Shown here: positions 52,367 to 58,202 of the stretch, in pieces
How the letters are laid out: each line of letters begins with the position of its first letter
How positions within the stretch are numbered: position 1 is the first letter of the stretch
Virus record (IMG/VR): IMGVR_UViG_3300032236_001613
Coordinates: 1 to 64,000 of that record
Strand: one strand, 5' to 3'
DNA length: 64,000 nucleotides
DNA from: a virus
The notes under the pieces: generated by a model
Seen by the model: the letters and a program-made list of their open reading frames with translations, nothing else
Told to the model about the DNA's origin: nothing
Databases searched by the model: none
Translations under genes and position numbers: made by a program

Positions 52367-52714
52367 ATGCATATCAAAGAACTGGTTACCTTAGACGAAC
52401 ACTGGCTACAAACAGCAGCTCAACAACTACAACCCGAACAACTACGTCAACGTTTACAAAACCTTGAACAATGGTTCTCCGACGAAGGCTCAGCTGCTGC
52501 AGATATGATCGAAACTTATAACGAATGGATACAGGGCACGGCAGATCCAGAATCAGTCCAAATGGCTAATCAACAACTGGTACGCTTGCTAAAATACTTG
52601 GGACTGGCCGGAATCGCTGTACTACCAGGTAGCACTTTCTTACTACCAGTCTTGATTAAAATAGCTCAACATTACGGCATAAAACTAATACCCGACCCTA
52701 TTAAACCACACTAA
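52367..52714 (+). CDS. Small protein with leader MHIKELVTLDE and hydrophobic C-terminus
   Basis: 115 aa from the ATG behind the late box; a longer frame would contain the promoter. The leader MHIKELVTLDE is followed by a Gln-rich helix (LQTAAQQLQPEQLRQRLQNL). The C-terminal hydrophobic stretch (LGLAGIAVLPGSTFLLPVLI, ~82-102) could insert into a membrane; the PGSTFLLPVLIKIA part loosely recalls LETM1-like sequences. Its leader places it with the presumed internal head proteins. Confidence 0.72.
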   Translation: MHIKELVTLDEHWLQTAAQQLQPEQLRQRLQNLEQWFSDEGSAAADMIETYNEWIQGTADPESVQMANQQLVRLLKYLGLAGIAVLPGSTFLLPVLIKIAQHYGIKLIPDPIKPH

Positions 52715-52721
52715 AATTTGA

Positions 52722-52752
52722 TTGACAATCTTGATTATATTATAGTATATTA
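52722..52752 (+). promoter_or_regulatory. Sigma70-type promoter TTGACA-N19-TATATT
   Basis: -35 at 52722-52727. The best -10 is TATATT at 52747-52752; alternative AT-rich hexamers overlap it. It ends 6 nt before the ATG at 52759, so the mRNA may be leaderless. Confidence 0.6.
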
Positions 52753-52758
52753 CAATAT

Positions 52759-52956
52759 ATGATAATACGATATCTGGAAAATCCACATACTGGACTACTT
52801 ACACTGGTACGACACAACGATTTAGATTTAAAATGGGCTAGAAGATTAACTACATTGATTATACACGAGTTTGAACAAAATAGCCCAGAACATACTATGT
52901 TCTTACTACGCAACTTTAATCGACTACATAACAACGACATCGAAGATTGGACTTGA
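52759..52956 (+). CDS. Small unknown protein
   Basis: 65 aa (MIIRYLENPHTGLLTLVRHN ... MFLLRNFNRLHNNDIEDW), probably alpha/beta. It has its own sigma70-type promoter and no SD. It ends 2 nt before the convergent GIY-YIG gene. Not recognised. Confidence 0.6.
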   Translation: MIIRYLENPHTGLLTLVRHNDLDLKWARRLTTLIIHEFEQNSPEHTMFLLRNFNRLHNNDIEDWT

Positions 52957-52958
52957 TA

Positions 52959-53237
52959 CTAAAAACTAATACCATTGTCAACAAAATACCCTTCAACAAT
53001 GTTTCGAACTAATTGCGGGTGACAATGCACATACTCACTGCGTACCGTAAACCTGTCCTTTATTATGCTTAATATCCTGCTTTCATGCAACCGATCAGGT
53101 ATACTATACGTTTTTAAAAAATAACAACTGGGGTTGGCTGTCTTATATGCTCTTAGCCTACTACTGGGATTGCCTGTGATTCCTAACTTACAACGGTGCG
53201 GCTTGTCTGGATCTACCATGATATAATAATAAAGCAT
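52959..53237 (-). CDS. GIY-YIG-superfamily (T5orf172/MUG113-like) protein
   Basis: 92 aa. YYYIMVDPDKPHRCKLGITGNPSSRLRAYKT gives the YI strand, then the KLGIT ... R positions of the GIY-YIG nuclease core. LHESRILSIIKD supplies the helix, and SEYVHC plus NIVEGYF the closing Glu region. The protein is short, so it is only the nuclease module. It may be a small endonuclease; the target is unknown. Late promoter ATTAAATA 6 nt before the ATG. Confidence 0.72.
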   Translation of the reverse strand: MLYYYIMVDPDKPHRCKLGITGNPSSRLRAYKTANPSCYFLKTYSIPDRLHESRILSIIKDRFTVRSEYVHCHPQLVRNIVEGYFVDNGISF

Positions 53238-53243
53238 ACGGCT

Positions 53244-53251
53244 TATTTAAT
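53244..53251 (-). promoter_or_regulatory. Late promoter ATTAAATA (minus strand)
   Basis: 6 nt before the ATG of the GIY-YIG-like gene. Confidence 0.65.
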
Positions 53252-53297
53252 ACTAGAATCACTATAACTACCCAAAAAAATTACTGCGCAAAATTTT

Positions 53298-53594
53298 TTA
53301 TGGTGGGAAATTTTTGAATGAGGCAGTTTTGACCCATGCATCAGGCACCATACGATGCTTGCTGACAAATAAATCATGCAATTGATCACCTGTGACATTA
53401 TAACGACGACAGACTTTTTGCATGATTTGATCAATTATGTCATAGTTAAACTTGAGCCCTTGACTGTGTCTGACCCTTAATGCACGCTCTAAAGCAGCTA
53501 CAGCTTTACTGGGATGAGGGGTTCCTGAAACATGTGCAGGCTTCATGGACTGTTGAGAATCAAATAGGTCGATTAAAGATCTTAAGGAACGCAT
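53298..53594 (-). CDS. Unknown protein with leader MRSLRSLIDLFD
   Basis: 98 aa from the ATG at 53594, 5 nt behind an exact TATAAATA box. The leader-like start (MRSLRSLIDLFDSQQ) is followed by a Pro/Ser linker and a helical domain (SKAVAALERALRVRHSQGLK ... VCRRYNVTGDQLHDLFVSKH). I believe the C-terminal domain occurs alone in other T4-like phages, function unknown. It marks the edge between the late cassette and the early region. Confidence 0.72.
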   Translation of the reverse strand: MRSLRSLIDLFDSQQSMKPAHVSGTPHPSKAVAALERALRVRHSQGLKFNYDIIDQIMQKVCRRYNVTGDQLHDLFVSKHRMVPDAWVKTASFKNFPP

Positions 53595-53599
53595 ACGAA

Positions 53600-53607
53600 T
53601 ATTTATA
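53600..53607 (-). promoter_or_regulatory. Late promoter TATAAATA (minus strand)
   Basis: Exact consensus, 5 nt before the ATG at 53594. Last late-type box before the early region. Confidence 0.78.
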
Positions 53608-54182
53608 TACATTGTAGAGAGGCCTATAGTACACGCAAAAAATTGCGCTGCAAAAAATAAAGACCACGCAGATCTCGGGGCCTGGTGGTTTTACGACCCC
53701 GGGGTATGGTTAGCAAGCCCCAACAGCAGCACAGCACGCAGCTGAGCACTATATACCTCCCGTGGGGTCTATATGCCTCCCACCTGAGCCGGCCGGCACA
53801 GCTGCCCCGGAAAATTTTTTCTTTTAGTTTTCCGAGAAAAAGATAGCTTATTGTGCCGTTGGGAGAGCCTCGCAATAAAAAAGCACGGGCTAGGGTTTTT
53901 GTAATTAGATAATAGTACAGTTGTGCTATATTATATACGCTGTTAGTAACCTGTGCATAGTAATATAACTGTAACGCAAATGCTAAGTTATTGTTTTTGT
54001 TAGCATTTTTTTAATTGCGTTACTACACAGGTTCCCGTTAATTAAAAAAGCGCAGTGCAGTTTGTGTGCACGGGGTAGTCCCCGTGTTAATAAAAATACA
54101 CAGTTGCAGTACCTGCAGCAACGCAGTGGGAGGTGCCCCTCGATTACATCAGCTGCTGTGCAGATTTTTTAGTGGGGTCTGG
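53608..54182. other. Non-coding, structure-rich start of the early region
   Basis: No convincing gene. It contains several G/C palindromes (CACGGGG-TAGT-CCCCGTG at 54069-54086), AT-rich promoter-like stretches near 53915-53935, and the nested hairpin at 53948-54033. Confidence 0.6.
53948..54033. repeat. Large nested inverted repeat
   Basis: Three stems are nested in order: AACCTGTG/CACAGGTT (8 bp, 53948-53955 and 54026-54033), GTAACGCAA/TTGCGTTAC (9 bp, 53971-53979 and 54015-54023) and ATGCTAA/TTAGCAT (7 bp, 53980-53986 and 54000-54006). A T-rich apical loop and asymmetric bulges separate them. Confidence 0.85.
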
Positions 54183-54210
54183 TTGACAGAGTTAACTTAA
54201 CTGTTAAACT
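54183..54210 (+). promoter_or_regulatory. Sigma70-type promoter TTGACA-N16-TAAACT
   Basis: The sequence GGTTGACAGAGTTAACTTAAC is nearly repeated at the promoter of 58203. Its transcript runs into the repeat-rich stretch 54217-54440, where no clear gene follows. Confidence 0.7.
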
Positions 54211-54426
54211 TAACATATGCAAACAGCAGCACATACAACACGCAGTCAACAACAGCAGGAGCAGGGTGTGTGCGTGCGCTGCTGGGAGGTCTCTCGCAAA
54301 GCAGTCTTTAAACTGCGCTGTGCGTTACTGGGAGAATCCCGTGTTTGCAAAAGCAGCGCACACGTTTGTGCAATTGGGAGAATCCCTAGTTTGTTGCTGC
54401 TGCACGCAAAAGTGCACCAGTGGGAA
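54211..54426 (+). other. Transcribed repeat-rich stretch without clear gene
   Basis: Holds three or four decayed units, each with a small palindrome (CTGGGAGGTCTCTC, ACTGGGAGAATCCCGT, TTGGGAGAATCCCTA) followed by GTTTGCAAA-like sequence, ~55 nt apart. A 76-codon frame spans it but has no SD and repeat-derived composition. Confidence 0.5.
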
Positions 54427-54504
54427 GATTACAAAAACTTAATCTAATAGTGCTTGCAACTGCTGTTGCCGGCGCTATACTACATAACGTAGCAATAGTG
54501 CTAC
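54427..54504 (+). promoter_or_regulatory. Early promoter module, copy 1
   Basis: Box GATTACAAAAACTTAAT (54427-54443), 10 nt, -35 TTGCAA (54454-54459), N16, -10 TATACT (54476-54481), then leader hairpin GTAGCA-ATAG-TGCTAC (54489-54504). The same layout recurs at 55541 and 56021. Confidence 0.82.
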
Positions 54505-54528
54505 AGCACGCACAATAGGAATCTGTAT

Positions 54529-54816
54529 ATGCCCTCGTATCGTATTCGTTTGCTTGCCAATGGCGAAGTTGAGATTGCTGTCAACAGCCGCCGCGCACGT
54601 GGTCGTGTAGTAGCTGAAAAGACTGTTGAGGTTGAAGAGCCCGCAGCAGCAAAGCGTCAGACCAAAGCAGCGCAAGTGCGCGACAAGATCCGTCAAGTCA
54701 AGCCTGTAATGGGTGATGCTGGGCGCCGCGTTGTTAGCGCATGGGCACGCACAAAGTTGGGTATGAATCCTAGCATGGCTGCTACTTATGTGAAAAACAA
54801 CTGGACCTGCTGCTAG
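54529..54816 (+). CDS. Small basic early protein, possibly nucleic-acid binding
   Basis: 95 aa. The N-terminal beta-like segment (SYRIRLLANGEVEIAVNSRR) resembles a small strand-hairpin. The middle is strongly basic and Ala-rich (AAAKRQTKAAQVRDKIRQVK), and the C-terminus is helical (RVVSAWARTKLGMNPSMAAT), ending CC. It is expressed from early module copy 1; AGGA lies 8 nt before the ATG. A stable hairpin follows the gene. A host-takeover role is a guess from position; no family recognised. Confidence 0.78.
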   Translation: MPSYRIRLLANGEVEIAVNSRRARGRVVAEKTVEVEEPAAAKRQTKAAQVRDKIRQVKPVMGDAGRRVVSAWARTKLGMNPSMAATYVKNNWTCC

Positions 54817-54828
54817 TTTACAGCAGAA

Positions 54829-54858
54829 GAGAGCAGTAGCATTAGTGCTGCTGCTCTC
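54829..54858 (+). terminator. Strong hairpin after the 95-aa gene
   Basis: 13-bp stem with one G-T pair and loop TTAG (GAGAGCAGTAGCA/TGCTGCTGCTCTC). No T-run follows, so it may stabilise or pause rather than terminate. Confidence 0.5.
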
Positions 54859-54958
54859 ACCAGTTGTATTCTAAGAGTTGGGTTTGGGCCGGCGGGGTTT
54901 GACCCCATAGCAGTTTCTGCAATGCTAAGGCCTTTAGCGGGGTATTCAAGAATAAAGG

Positions 54959-54986
54959 TTGATCTGTAGATAACTACTGTTATACT
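54959..54986 (+). promoter_or_regulatory. Sigma70-type promoter TTGATC-N16-TATACT
   Basis: Preceded by the dispersed motif TAGCGGGGTATTCAAGAA (54935-54952). Drives the three-gene micro-operon at 55017. Confidence 0.78.
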
Positions 54987-55016
54987 AACAGCGTTAAGCA
55001 CGCTAAGGAGTTTGTT

Positions 55017-55127
55017 ATGGCTCGTGTTAAGAAGAATGGGTGCCTAATGGCACGTAAGACCCGACAAGTTAAACATGCCGGATATAAGTGCGCTGCAACT
55101 GGGCGCTGGCGCCGAGGGTTCAAATAA
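55017..55127 (+). CDS. 36-aa basic microprotein
   Basis: MARVKKNGCLMARKTRQVKH is the first part; it ends WRRGFK. One third of the residues are Lys or Arg, with two Cys. It has a perfect AAGGAG SD 6 nt before the ATG and a sigma70-type promoter, and it overlaps the next small gene by one base (TAATG). These features make it a real gene despite its size. It may bind nucleic acid; function unknown. Confidence 0.75.
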   Translation: MARVKKNGCLMARKTRQVKHAGYKCAATGRWRRGFK

Positions 55128-55225
55128 TGGCTAAGGTACGGCGTCCTCGTAATCAACAGCGTGTGTTGCAGCAGCGAATTGCCTGCAGCCGTGTGGGCGG
55201 ATGTCGTCCAAAACGGAGCCGCTAA
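55127..55225 (+). CDS. 32-aa basic microprotein
   Basis: MAKVRRPRNQQRVLQQRIAC begins the protein; it ends GGCRPKRSR. Very Arg-rich with two Cys, like its neighbour. It is joined to both flanking genes by TAATG overlaps, so translation is coupled. Unknown function. Confidence 0.72.
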   Translation: MAKVRRPRNQQRVLQQRIACSRVGGCRPKRSR

Positions 55226-55362
55226 TGTTAATCGACGATGAATCCGAAGACTATTACGAGCGTCGTGTGGCTCGTGCTGATGCTGCTTTCGATCTCTTTA
55301 TTGATTGGACTAGTGTTGCAGCCATGATTGGGATCGTGTTATATTTGTTGCTGCGTTGTTAA
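55225..55362 (+). CDS. 45-aa single-pass membrane microprotein
   Basis: An acidic, charged N-terminal half (MLIDDESEDYYERRVARADA) is followed by one hydrophobic helix (VAAMIGIVLYLLLRC, ~31-45). Third gene of the micro-operon, TAATG-coupled and followed by a strong terminator. It may act at the host inner membrane. Confidence 0.72.
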   Translation: MLIDDESEDYYERRVARADAAFDLFIDWTSVAAMIGIVLYLLLRC

Positions 55363-55389
55363 ACGTTTTCCTGTGTGTTGTGCATGGTT

Positions 55390-55418
55390 GGGCGGAGTTC
55401 GCATCCGCCCTTTTTTTT
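55390..55418 (+). terminator. Intrinsic terminator of the micro-operon
   Basis: GGGCGGA-GTTCGCA-TCCGCCC then eight T. Confidence 0.93.
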
Positions 55419-55540
55419 AGCTGGCTGCGGTCTCGGGGTTCCTCCCACTAACAGCGTTTTGGTATAATACTCCTGCTGCAGTATGTGTTGGGAGGCGCCC
55501 CAGTGTTTAAAATGTTTGTGCGCTATTTTCTTATTGGGAT

Positions 55541-55618
55541 GATTACAAAAGCTTAATGTTAAAGTGCTTGCTTTATTTTTGTGTGTGCTTATAATAGCAA
55601 TTGTAGCAATAAAGCTAC
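55541..55618 (+). promoter_or_regulatory. Early promoter module, copy 2
   Basis: Box GATTACAAAAGCTTAAT (55541-55557), 10 nt, -35 TTGCTT (55568-55573), N16, -10 TATAAT (55590-55595), leader hairpin GTAGC-AATAAA-GCTAC (55603-55618). Confidence 0.82.
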
Positions 55619-55638
55619 GCATAAAATAAGCACGCACT

Positions 55639-55875
55639 ATGTACACATTGGAAGTTAGCTATCCGTTGACGCTGTATTGGAACAGCATTAACGTAGATCG
55701 GGAGATCTCTGAAGCTGTTAATGCTACGAGCACAGGCAGCGGAGCGGGATTTGGGCAACGTGATCTCACGTTCCGCTTTACAACTGCAGAGGCTGCTAAT
55801 GCTGCTGCAGAGCGAGCACGACGTATACACGCTAGCATCTCGTGCAACGTGTCTGCTGACGCTTACTACGCTTAA
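55639..55875 (+). CDS. Small early protein, unknown
   Basis: 78 aa. Strands (YTLEVSYPLTLYWNSINV, DLTFRFTTAEAANAAAER) and one Ala-rich helix suggest a compact alpha/beta fold. It is expressed from early module copy 2 but lacks an obvious SD. The leader hairpin lies 20 nt before the ATG. A stable hairpin (55891-55913) follows. Confidence 0.7.
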   Translation: MYTLEVSYPLTLYWNSINVDREISEAVNATSTGSGAGFGQRDLTFRFTTAEAANAAAERARRIHASISCNVSADAYYA

Positions 55876-55890
55876 ACAACTGCCTCGTTA

Positions 55891-55913
55891 CGCACAGCTG
55901 AAAATGCTGTGCG
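55891..55913 (+). terminator. Hairpin after the 78-aa gene
   Basis: Perfect 8-bp stem CGCACAGC/GCTGTGCG with loop TGAAAAT, no T-run. Possible terminator or processing signal. Confidence 0.5.
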
Positions 55914-56020
55914 TGCAGGCGGGGTCAGAATCCCAGGAAGAAAAAATTGCAAAGCTCGATGCAGGGGTGGGGTCAGATCCCGTGCAAACTTTTACGCAAA
56001 CTTTTGCAAGACAGTGAGAT

Positions 56021-56099
56021 GATTACAAAAACTTAATGCAAAAACAGGTTGCAACTGCTACTAGACTTGCTATGCTACATAACGTAGCGATACTGCTAC
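56021..56099 (+). promoter_or_regulatory. Early promoter module, copy 3
   Basis: Box GATTACAAAAACTTAAT (56021-56037), 11 nt, -35 TTGCAA (56049-56054), N16, -10 TATGCT (56071-56076), leader hairpin GTAGCG-ATAC-TGCTAC (56084-56099). Confidence 0.82.
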
Positions 56100-56120
56100 A
56101 GCACGCACAAAGGGTTAGAT

Positions 56121-56423
56121 ATGAACGAGATTGCTAAAGCCCTAATCACACTCGCTAGCGAGATTAAGGAGCAGGCGGGCCCTGTCTCACTGATCTTCCA
56201 TGCAGCAGGAAGTCAGGGCGACTTTGAGACCGCGTTGTACATCTTCAACGACAAGAGTCTCTTCAACGCTACTTACTTCACTGAAGAAGAGCTTGAGAAG
56301 TTTAACCTCATCATGCCCGCTATTGCAGATGGGCTCAACAAGTTGCAGAAGTTTGACGAGCAAATTGCTGCATTAGATGCCGCTAAGTACCACTCAGCAG
56401 ACTATCTCAAAGCAGTTAACTGA
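56121..56423 (+). CDS. Small early protein, unknown
   Basis: 100 aa, mostly helical (NEIAKALITLASEIKEQAGP ... KFNLIMPAIADGLNKLQKFD) with a short central strand (SLIFHAAGS, TALYIFND). AAAGGG SD 6 nt before the ATG, early module copy 3 upstream and an intrinsic terminator downstream, so it is a self-contained gene. Not recognised. Confidence 0.8.
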   Translation: MNEIAKALITLASEIKEQAGPVSLIFHAAGSQGDFETALYIFNDKSLFNATYFTEEELEKFNLIMPAIADGLNKLQKFDEQIAALDAAKYHSADYLKAVN

Positions 56424-56433
56424 CACATAGCCG

Positions 56434-56465
56434 GCGCATAGTAGGGAACTGCTATGCGCTTTTTT
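56434..56465 (+). terminator. Intrinsic terminator
   Basis: GCGCATAG/CTATGCGC stem with a 10-nt loop, then six T. Confidence 0.9.
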
Positions 56466-56580
56466 GTTGCCGTTAAGAACCCCGCAGAAGGTTTTTACGC
56501 ACATGTATATAAAGTCTCGGGGTAGCCCCAAGGACTGCAGCCGCAAACGTGAACGAGGTCTAGCGGGGTATTTAAAAAGG

Positions 56581-56609
56581 TTGACGGGCTGTAGTTGTGT
56601 CTGTATGCT
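56581..56609 (+). promoter_or_regulatory. Sigma70-type promoter TTGACG-N17-TATGCT
   Basis: Directly preceded by TAGCGGGGTATTTAAAAA, as at 54935. It serves the 35-aa gene. Confidence 0.75.
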
Positions 56610-56631
56610 TGTGCTGCTAAAGGAGCACGCA

Positions 56632-56739
56632 ATGAACTTTAAGTACTTCGCACCATGGCTTTTTGCATTCATCTTATTACTGTTGGGACACTTTACTGCT
56701 GCTATCTGCATTGCCGTGTTGATCTTGCTCTGCAGCTGA
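56632..56739 (+). CDS. 35-aa hydrophobic membrane microprotein
   Basis: After MNFKYFAPW it is almost entirely hydrophobic (LFAFILLLLGHFTAAICIAV ... LLCS), enough for one long or two short membrane helices. The start was set by the AAAGGAG SD 6 nt upstream; longer frames cross the promoter. It is followed at once by the next promoter. Holin-like size, but too short for typical holins. Confidence 0.72.
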   Translation: MNFKYFAPWLFAFILLLLGHFTAAICIAVLILLCS

Positions 56740-56759
56740 AAAATCTTTGTGAGGCAGAG

Positions 56760-56787
56760 TTGACAGCGTTGTTGCAACGTGTAAACT
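56760..56787 (+). promoter_or_regulatory. Sigma70-type promoter TTGACA-N16-TAAACT
   Basis: Drives the three-gene operon 56821-57445. Confidence 0.75.
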
Positions 56788-56820
56788 ACTAATGTAGAAC
56801 TAATAACAAGGATCTCATTT

Positions 56821-57024
56821 ATGCACGCTAAGTTCAAAATTGTAGATCGTAAGACTGGAGTTGTACTCTACGACCAAGTGCACGGAGTCGGTCGCGCCAC
56901 GCACTTGCTGTATGGTGCTCGTGCAAGTAATACGCGAGTGTTCAAGACTGATGAGCGAGGCTCGCGTGAAATTACTCTCAACTTTAATATTTGGCAGCTG
57001 GAAAACGGCTTACGGGAGGCTTAA
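56821..57024 (+). CDS. Small early protein, unknown
   Basis: 67 aa, beta-rich (AKFKIVDRKTGVVLYDQVHG ... REITLNFNIWQLE), with AAGGA 8 nt before the ATG. TAATG overlap with the next gene. Not recognised. Confidence 0.75.
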   Translation: MHAKFKIVDRKTGVVLYDQVHGVGRATHLLYGARASNTRVFKTDERGSREITLNFNIWQLENGLREA

Positions 57025-57203
57025 TGGCTATGCTACAGCGTTACCGTTGCTCGGGCATTGACGGTATGGACAAGGACCATCAGGGAGATTGGGTTCGTTA
57101 CGAAGACTATCTCTCACTGTTACAGAAGTTGGATGAAATCCGCATAAATCTTCTCCAGCTTCGCGATCCACGTTATCGGGACATCCAAAAGGAATTCAAA
57201 TGA
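57024..57203 (+). CDS. Small early protein, unknown
   Basis: 59 aa. Start chosen at the TAATG overlap. The C-terminal two thirds are helical and charged (YLSLLQKLDEIRINLLQLRD). It overlaps the next gene by ATGA, so the three are translated together. Confidence 0.7.
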   Translation: MAMLQRYRCSGIDGMDKDHQGDWVRYEDYLSLLQKLDEIRINLLQLRDPRYRDIQKEFK

Positions 57204-57445
57204 AAACCAATGACATTAAGAAAGGTCAGCGTATCCAGCAACGTAATGGCTGGTACGGGACTATGTTTGATGACAAGAAGGGCAACATCCGTTGCGTTGA
57301 AGTTGAAGGTGACTTCAAAGAGATTGGGAGTGTTTACGCACACGAGATTATTCGTGCGCAGGATGCTAACGGTGTTTGGCACACAGTCGAACACACCGAA
57401 GCTCAGATGAAACTTAAGTCCAAGTTGGGTGCCATGGGGTGGTAA
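57200..57445 (+). CDS. Small early protein with beta-barrel-like sequence
   Basis: 81 aa. DIKKGQRIQQRNGWYGTMFD, then NIRCVEVEGD and SVYAHEIIRAQD, is the strand-turn pattern of small SH3-like phage proteins that bind nucleic acid or protein; this is pattern resemblance only. Last gene of the operon. Confidence 0.72.
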   Translation: MKTNDIKKGQRIQQRNGWYGTMFDDKKGNIRCVEVEGDFKEIGSVYAHEIIRAQDANGVWHTVEHTEAQMKLKSKLGAMGW

Positions 57446-57477
57446 CACCTTTGTACAGGTACTGTTGATCTTCACAG

Positions 57478-57507
57478 TAGACAAAAGGTTGGCGAACTCT
57501 TTATAAT
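57478..57507 (+). promoter_or_regulatory. Promoter TAGACA-N18-TATAAT inside an inverted repeat
   Basis: The -10 lies between the arms GCGAACTC (57492-57499) and GAGTTCGC (57512-57519), an operator-like arrangement. It drives the 32-aa gene. Confidence 0.65.
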
Positions 57508-57539
57508 AGAGGAGTTCGCTAATCCTATGGAGATCAGAG

Positions 57540-57638
57540 ATGTTTGGTCGTCGAAAGGCTACTGTGCGAAAGGTTCGTTCAACGCCTCGTTCGCGTGCTG
57601 CTTACGGTTCTACTACGACTCGCCGCCGTAAGCGTTAA
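57540..57638 (+). CDS. 32-aa Arg-rich microprotein
   Basis: MFGRRKATVRKVRSTPRSRA begins it and TTTRRRKR ends it: more than one third Arg/Lys, no acidic residue. GGAG SD 7 nt before the ATG, promoter with operator-like repeat upstream, strong terminator downstream. Protamine-like composition suggests DNA or RNA binding. Confidence 0.75.
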   Translation: MFGRRKATVRKVRSTPRSRAAYGSTTTRRRKR

Positions 57639-57673
57639 TGATTTTGCGTGCTGCCGCAATGATGCGGCACTTT

Positions 57674-57711
57674 GGGCAATCGTGTTTAGCACCTCGATTG
57701 CCCTTTTTTTT
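57674..57711 (+). terminator. Intrinsic terminator
   Basis: GGGCAATCG/CGATTGCCC stem, 12-nt loop, eight T. A second hairpin (TGCCGC-AATGAT-GCGGCA) lies just upstream. Confidence 0.92.
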
Positions 57712-58141
57712 ATCTGTTGATTCTGCTGCGGGGTATTCCCACTGGCTAAACAATCTACCTATATATACCAGTGCACTATAAGTGAGAACAAGAGCTTAGA
57801 CTGATCTTAATCTACATAAGCCTTACACACCGACGATTTCGTAGTTTTTGGCTTTGTAAGTCATTGATTCTAAACACTGCCCCGACATCTAGTAGAGTAG
57901 TTCTGCATACAGCAAACACCGACTCGGGGCAGTTTCGCTACAAGCCGCTGTAGACTATACAGATGAAAACCACTAGGGGTTAAGTCATTGATTTCATTAG
58001 AGTGGAACTACCGATCAAATAGATTAAAAAGATTAGATGATGAAAGAGTTGGTCTTAGTTTTCCGGCCGGGGTTGCCCCGTGATCTAATAATAGCACGGT
58101 TTGGTCGAGATCTGTTTACATTCTTTAAAGACGGGGCCAGG
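57712..58141. other. 430-nt intergenic region with paired repeats
   Basis: No gene seen. It contains two copies of TAAGTCATTGATT (57857-57869 and 57981-57993) flanking a 10-bp inverted repeat ACTGCCCCGA/TCGGGGCAGT with ~40 nt between arms. A GGGGTTGCCCC palindrome lies near 58070. It could encode a structured RNA or be a protein-binding locus. Confidence 0.6.
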
Positions 58142-58170
58142 TTGACAGATTTAACTTAACGCATTAATAT
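58142..58170 (+). promoter_or_regulatory. Sigma70-type promoter TTGACA-N17-TAATAT
   Basis: Contains TTGACAGATTTAACTTAAC, similar to 54183. Serves the 48-aa gene. Confidence 0.78.
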
Positions 58171-58202
58171 TGGCGTTGTAAACAATAATTGGAGCAGCTG
58201 AG

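Noticed and set aside
54217-54447. 76-codon plus-strand frame
   Set aside because: No SD, composition comes from repeated palindromic units, and no recognisable fold. Kept as a transcribed repeat region instead.
55512-55556. 14-codon frame ending MITKA
   Set aside because: It overlaps the conserved promoter box GATTACAAAAGCTTAAT. Copy 1 of the box lacks the ATG, so conservation is of DNA, not peptide.
55721-56017. 98-codon plus-strand frame overlapping the 78-aa gene
   Set aside because: It runs in another frame through the 78-aa gene, a hairpin and two palindromes, without promoter or SD of its own.
57877-57940. tracrRNA- or tRNA-like appearance near CACCGACTCGGGGC
   Set aside because: No cloverleaf or anti-repeat partner, and no Cas gene in the window. 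Only the simple inverted repeat is supported.
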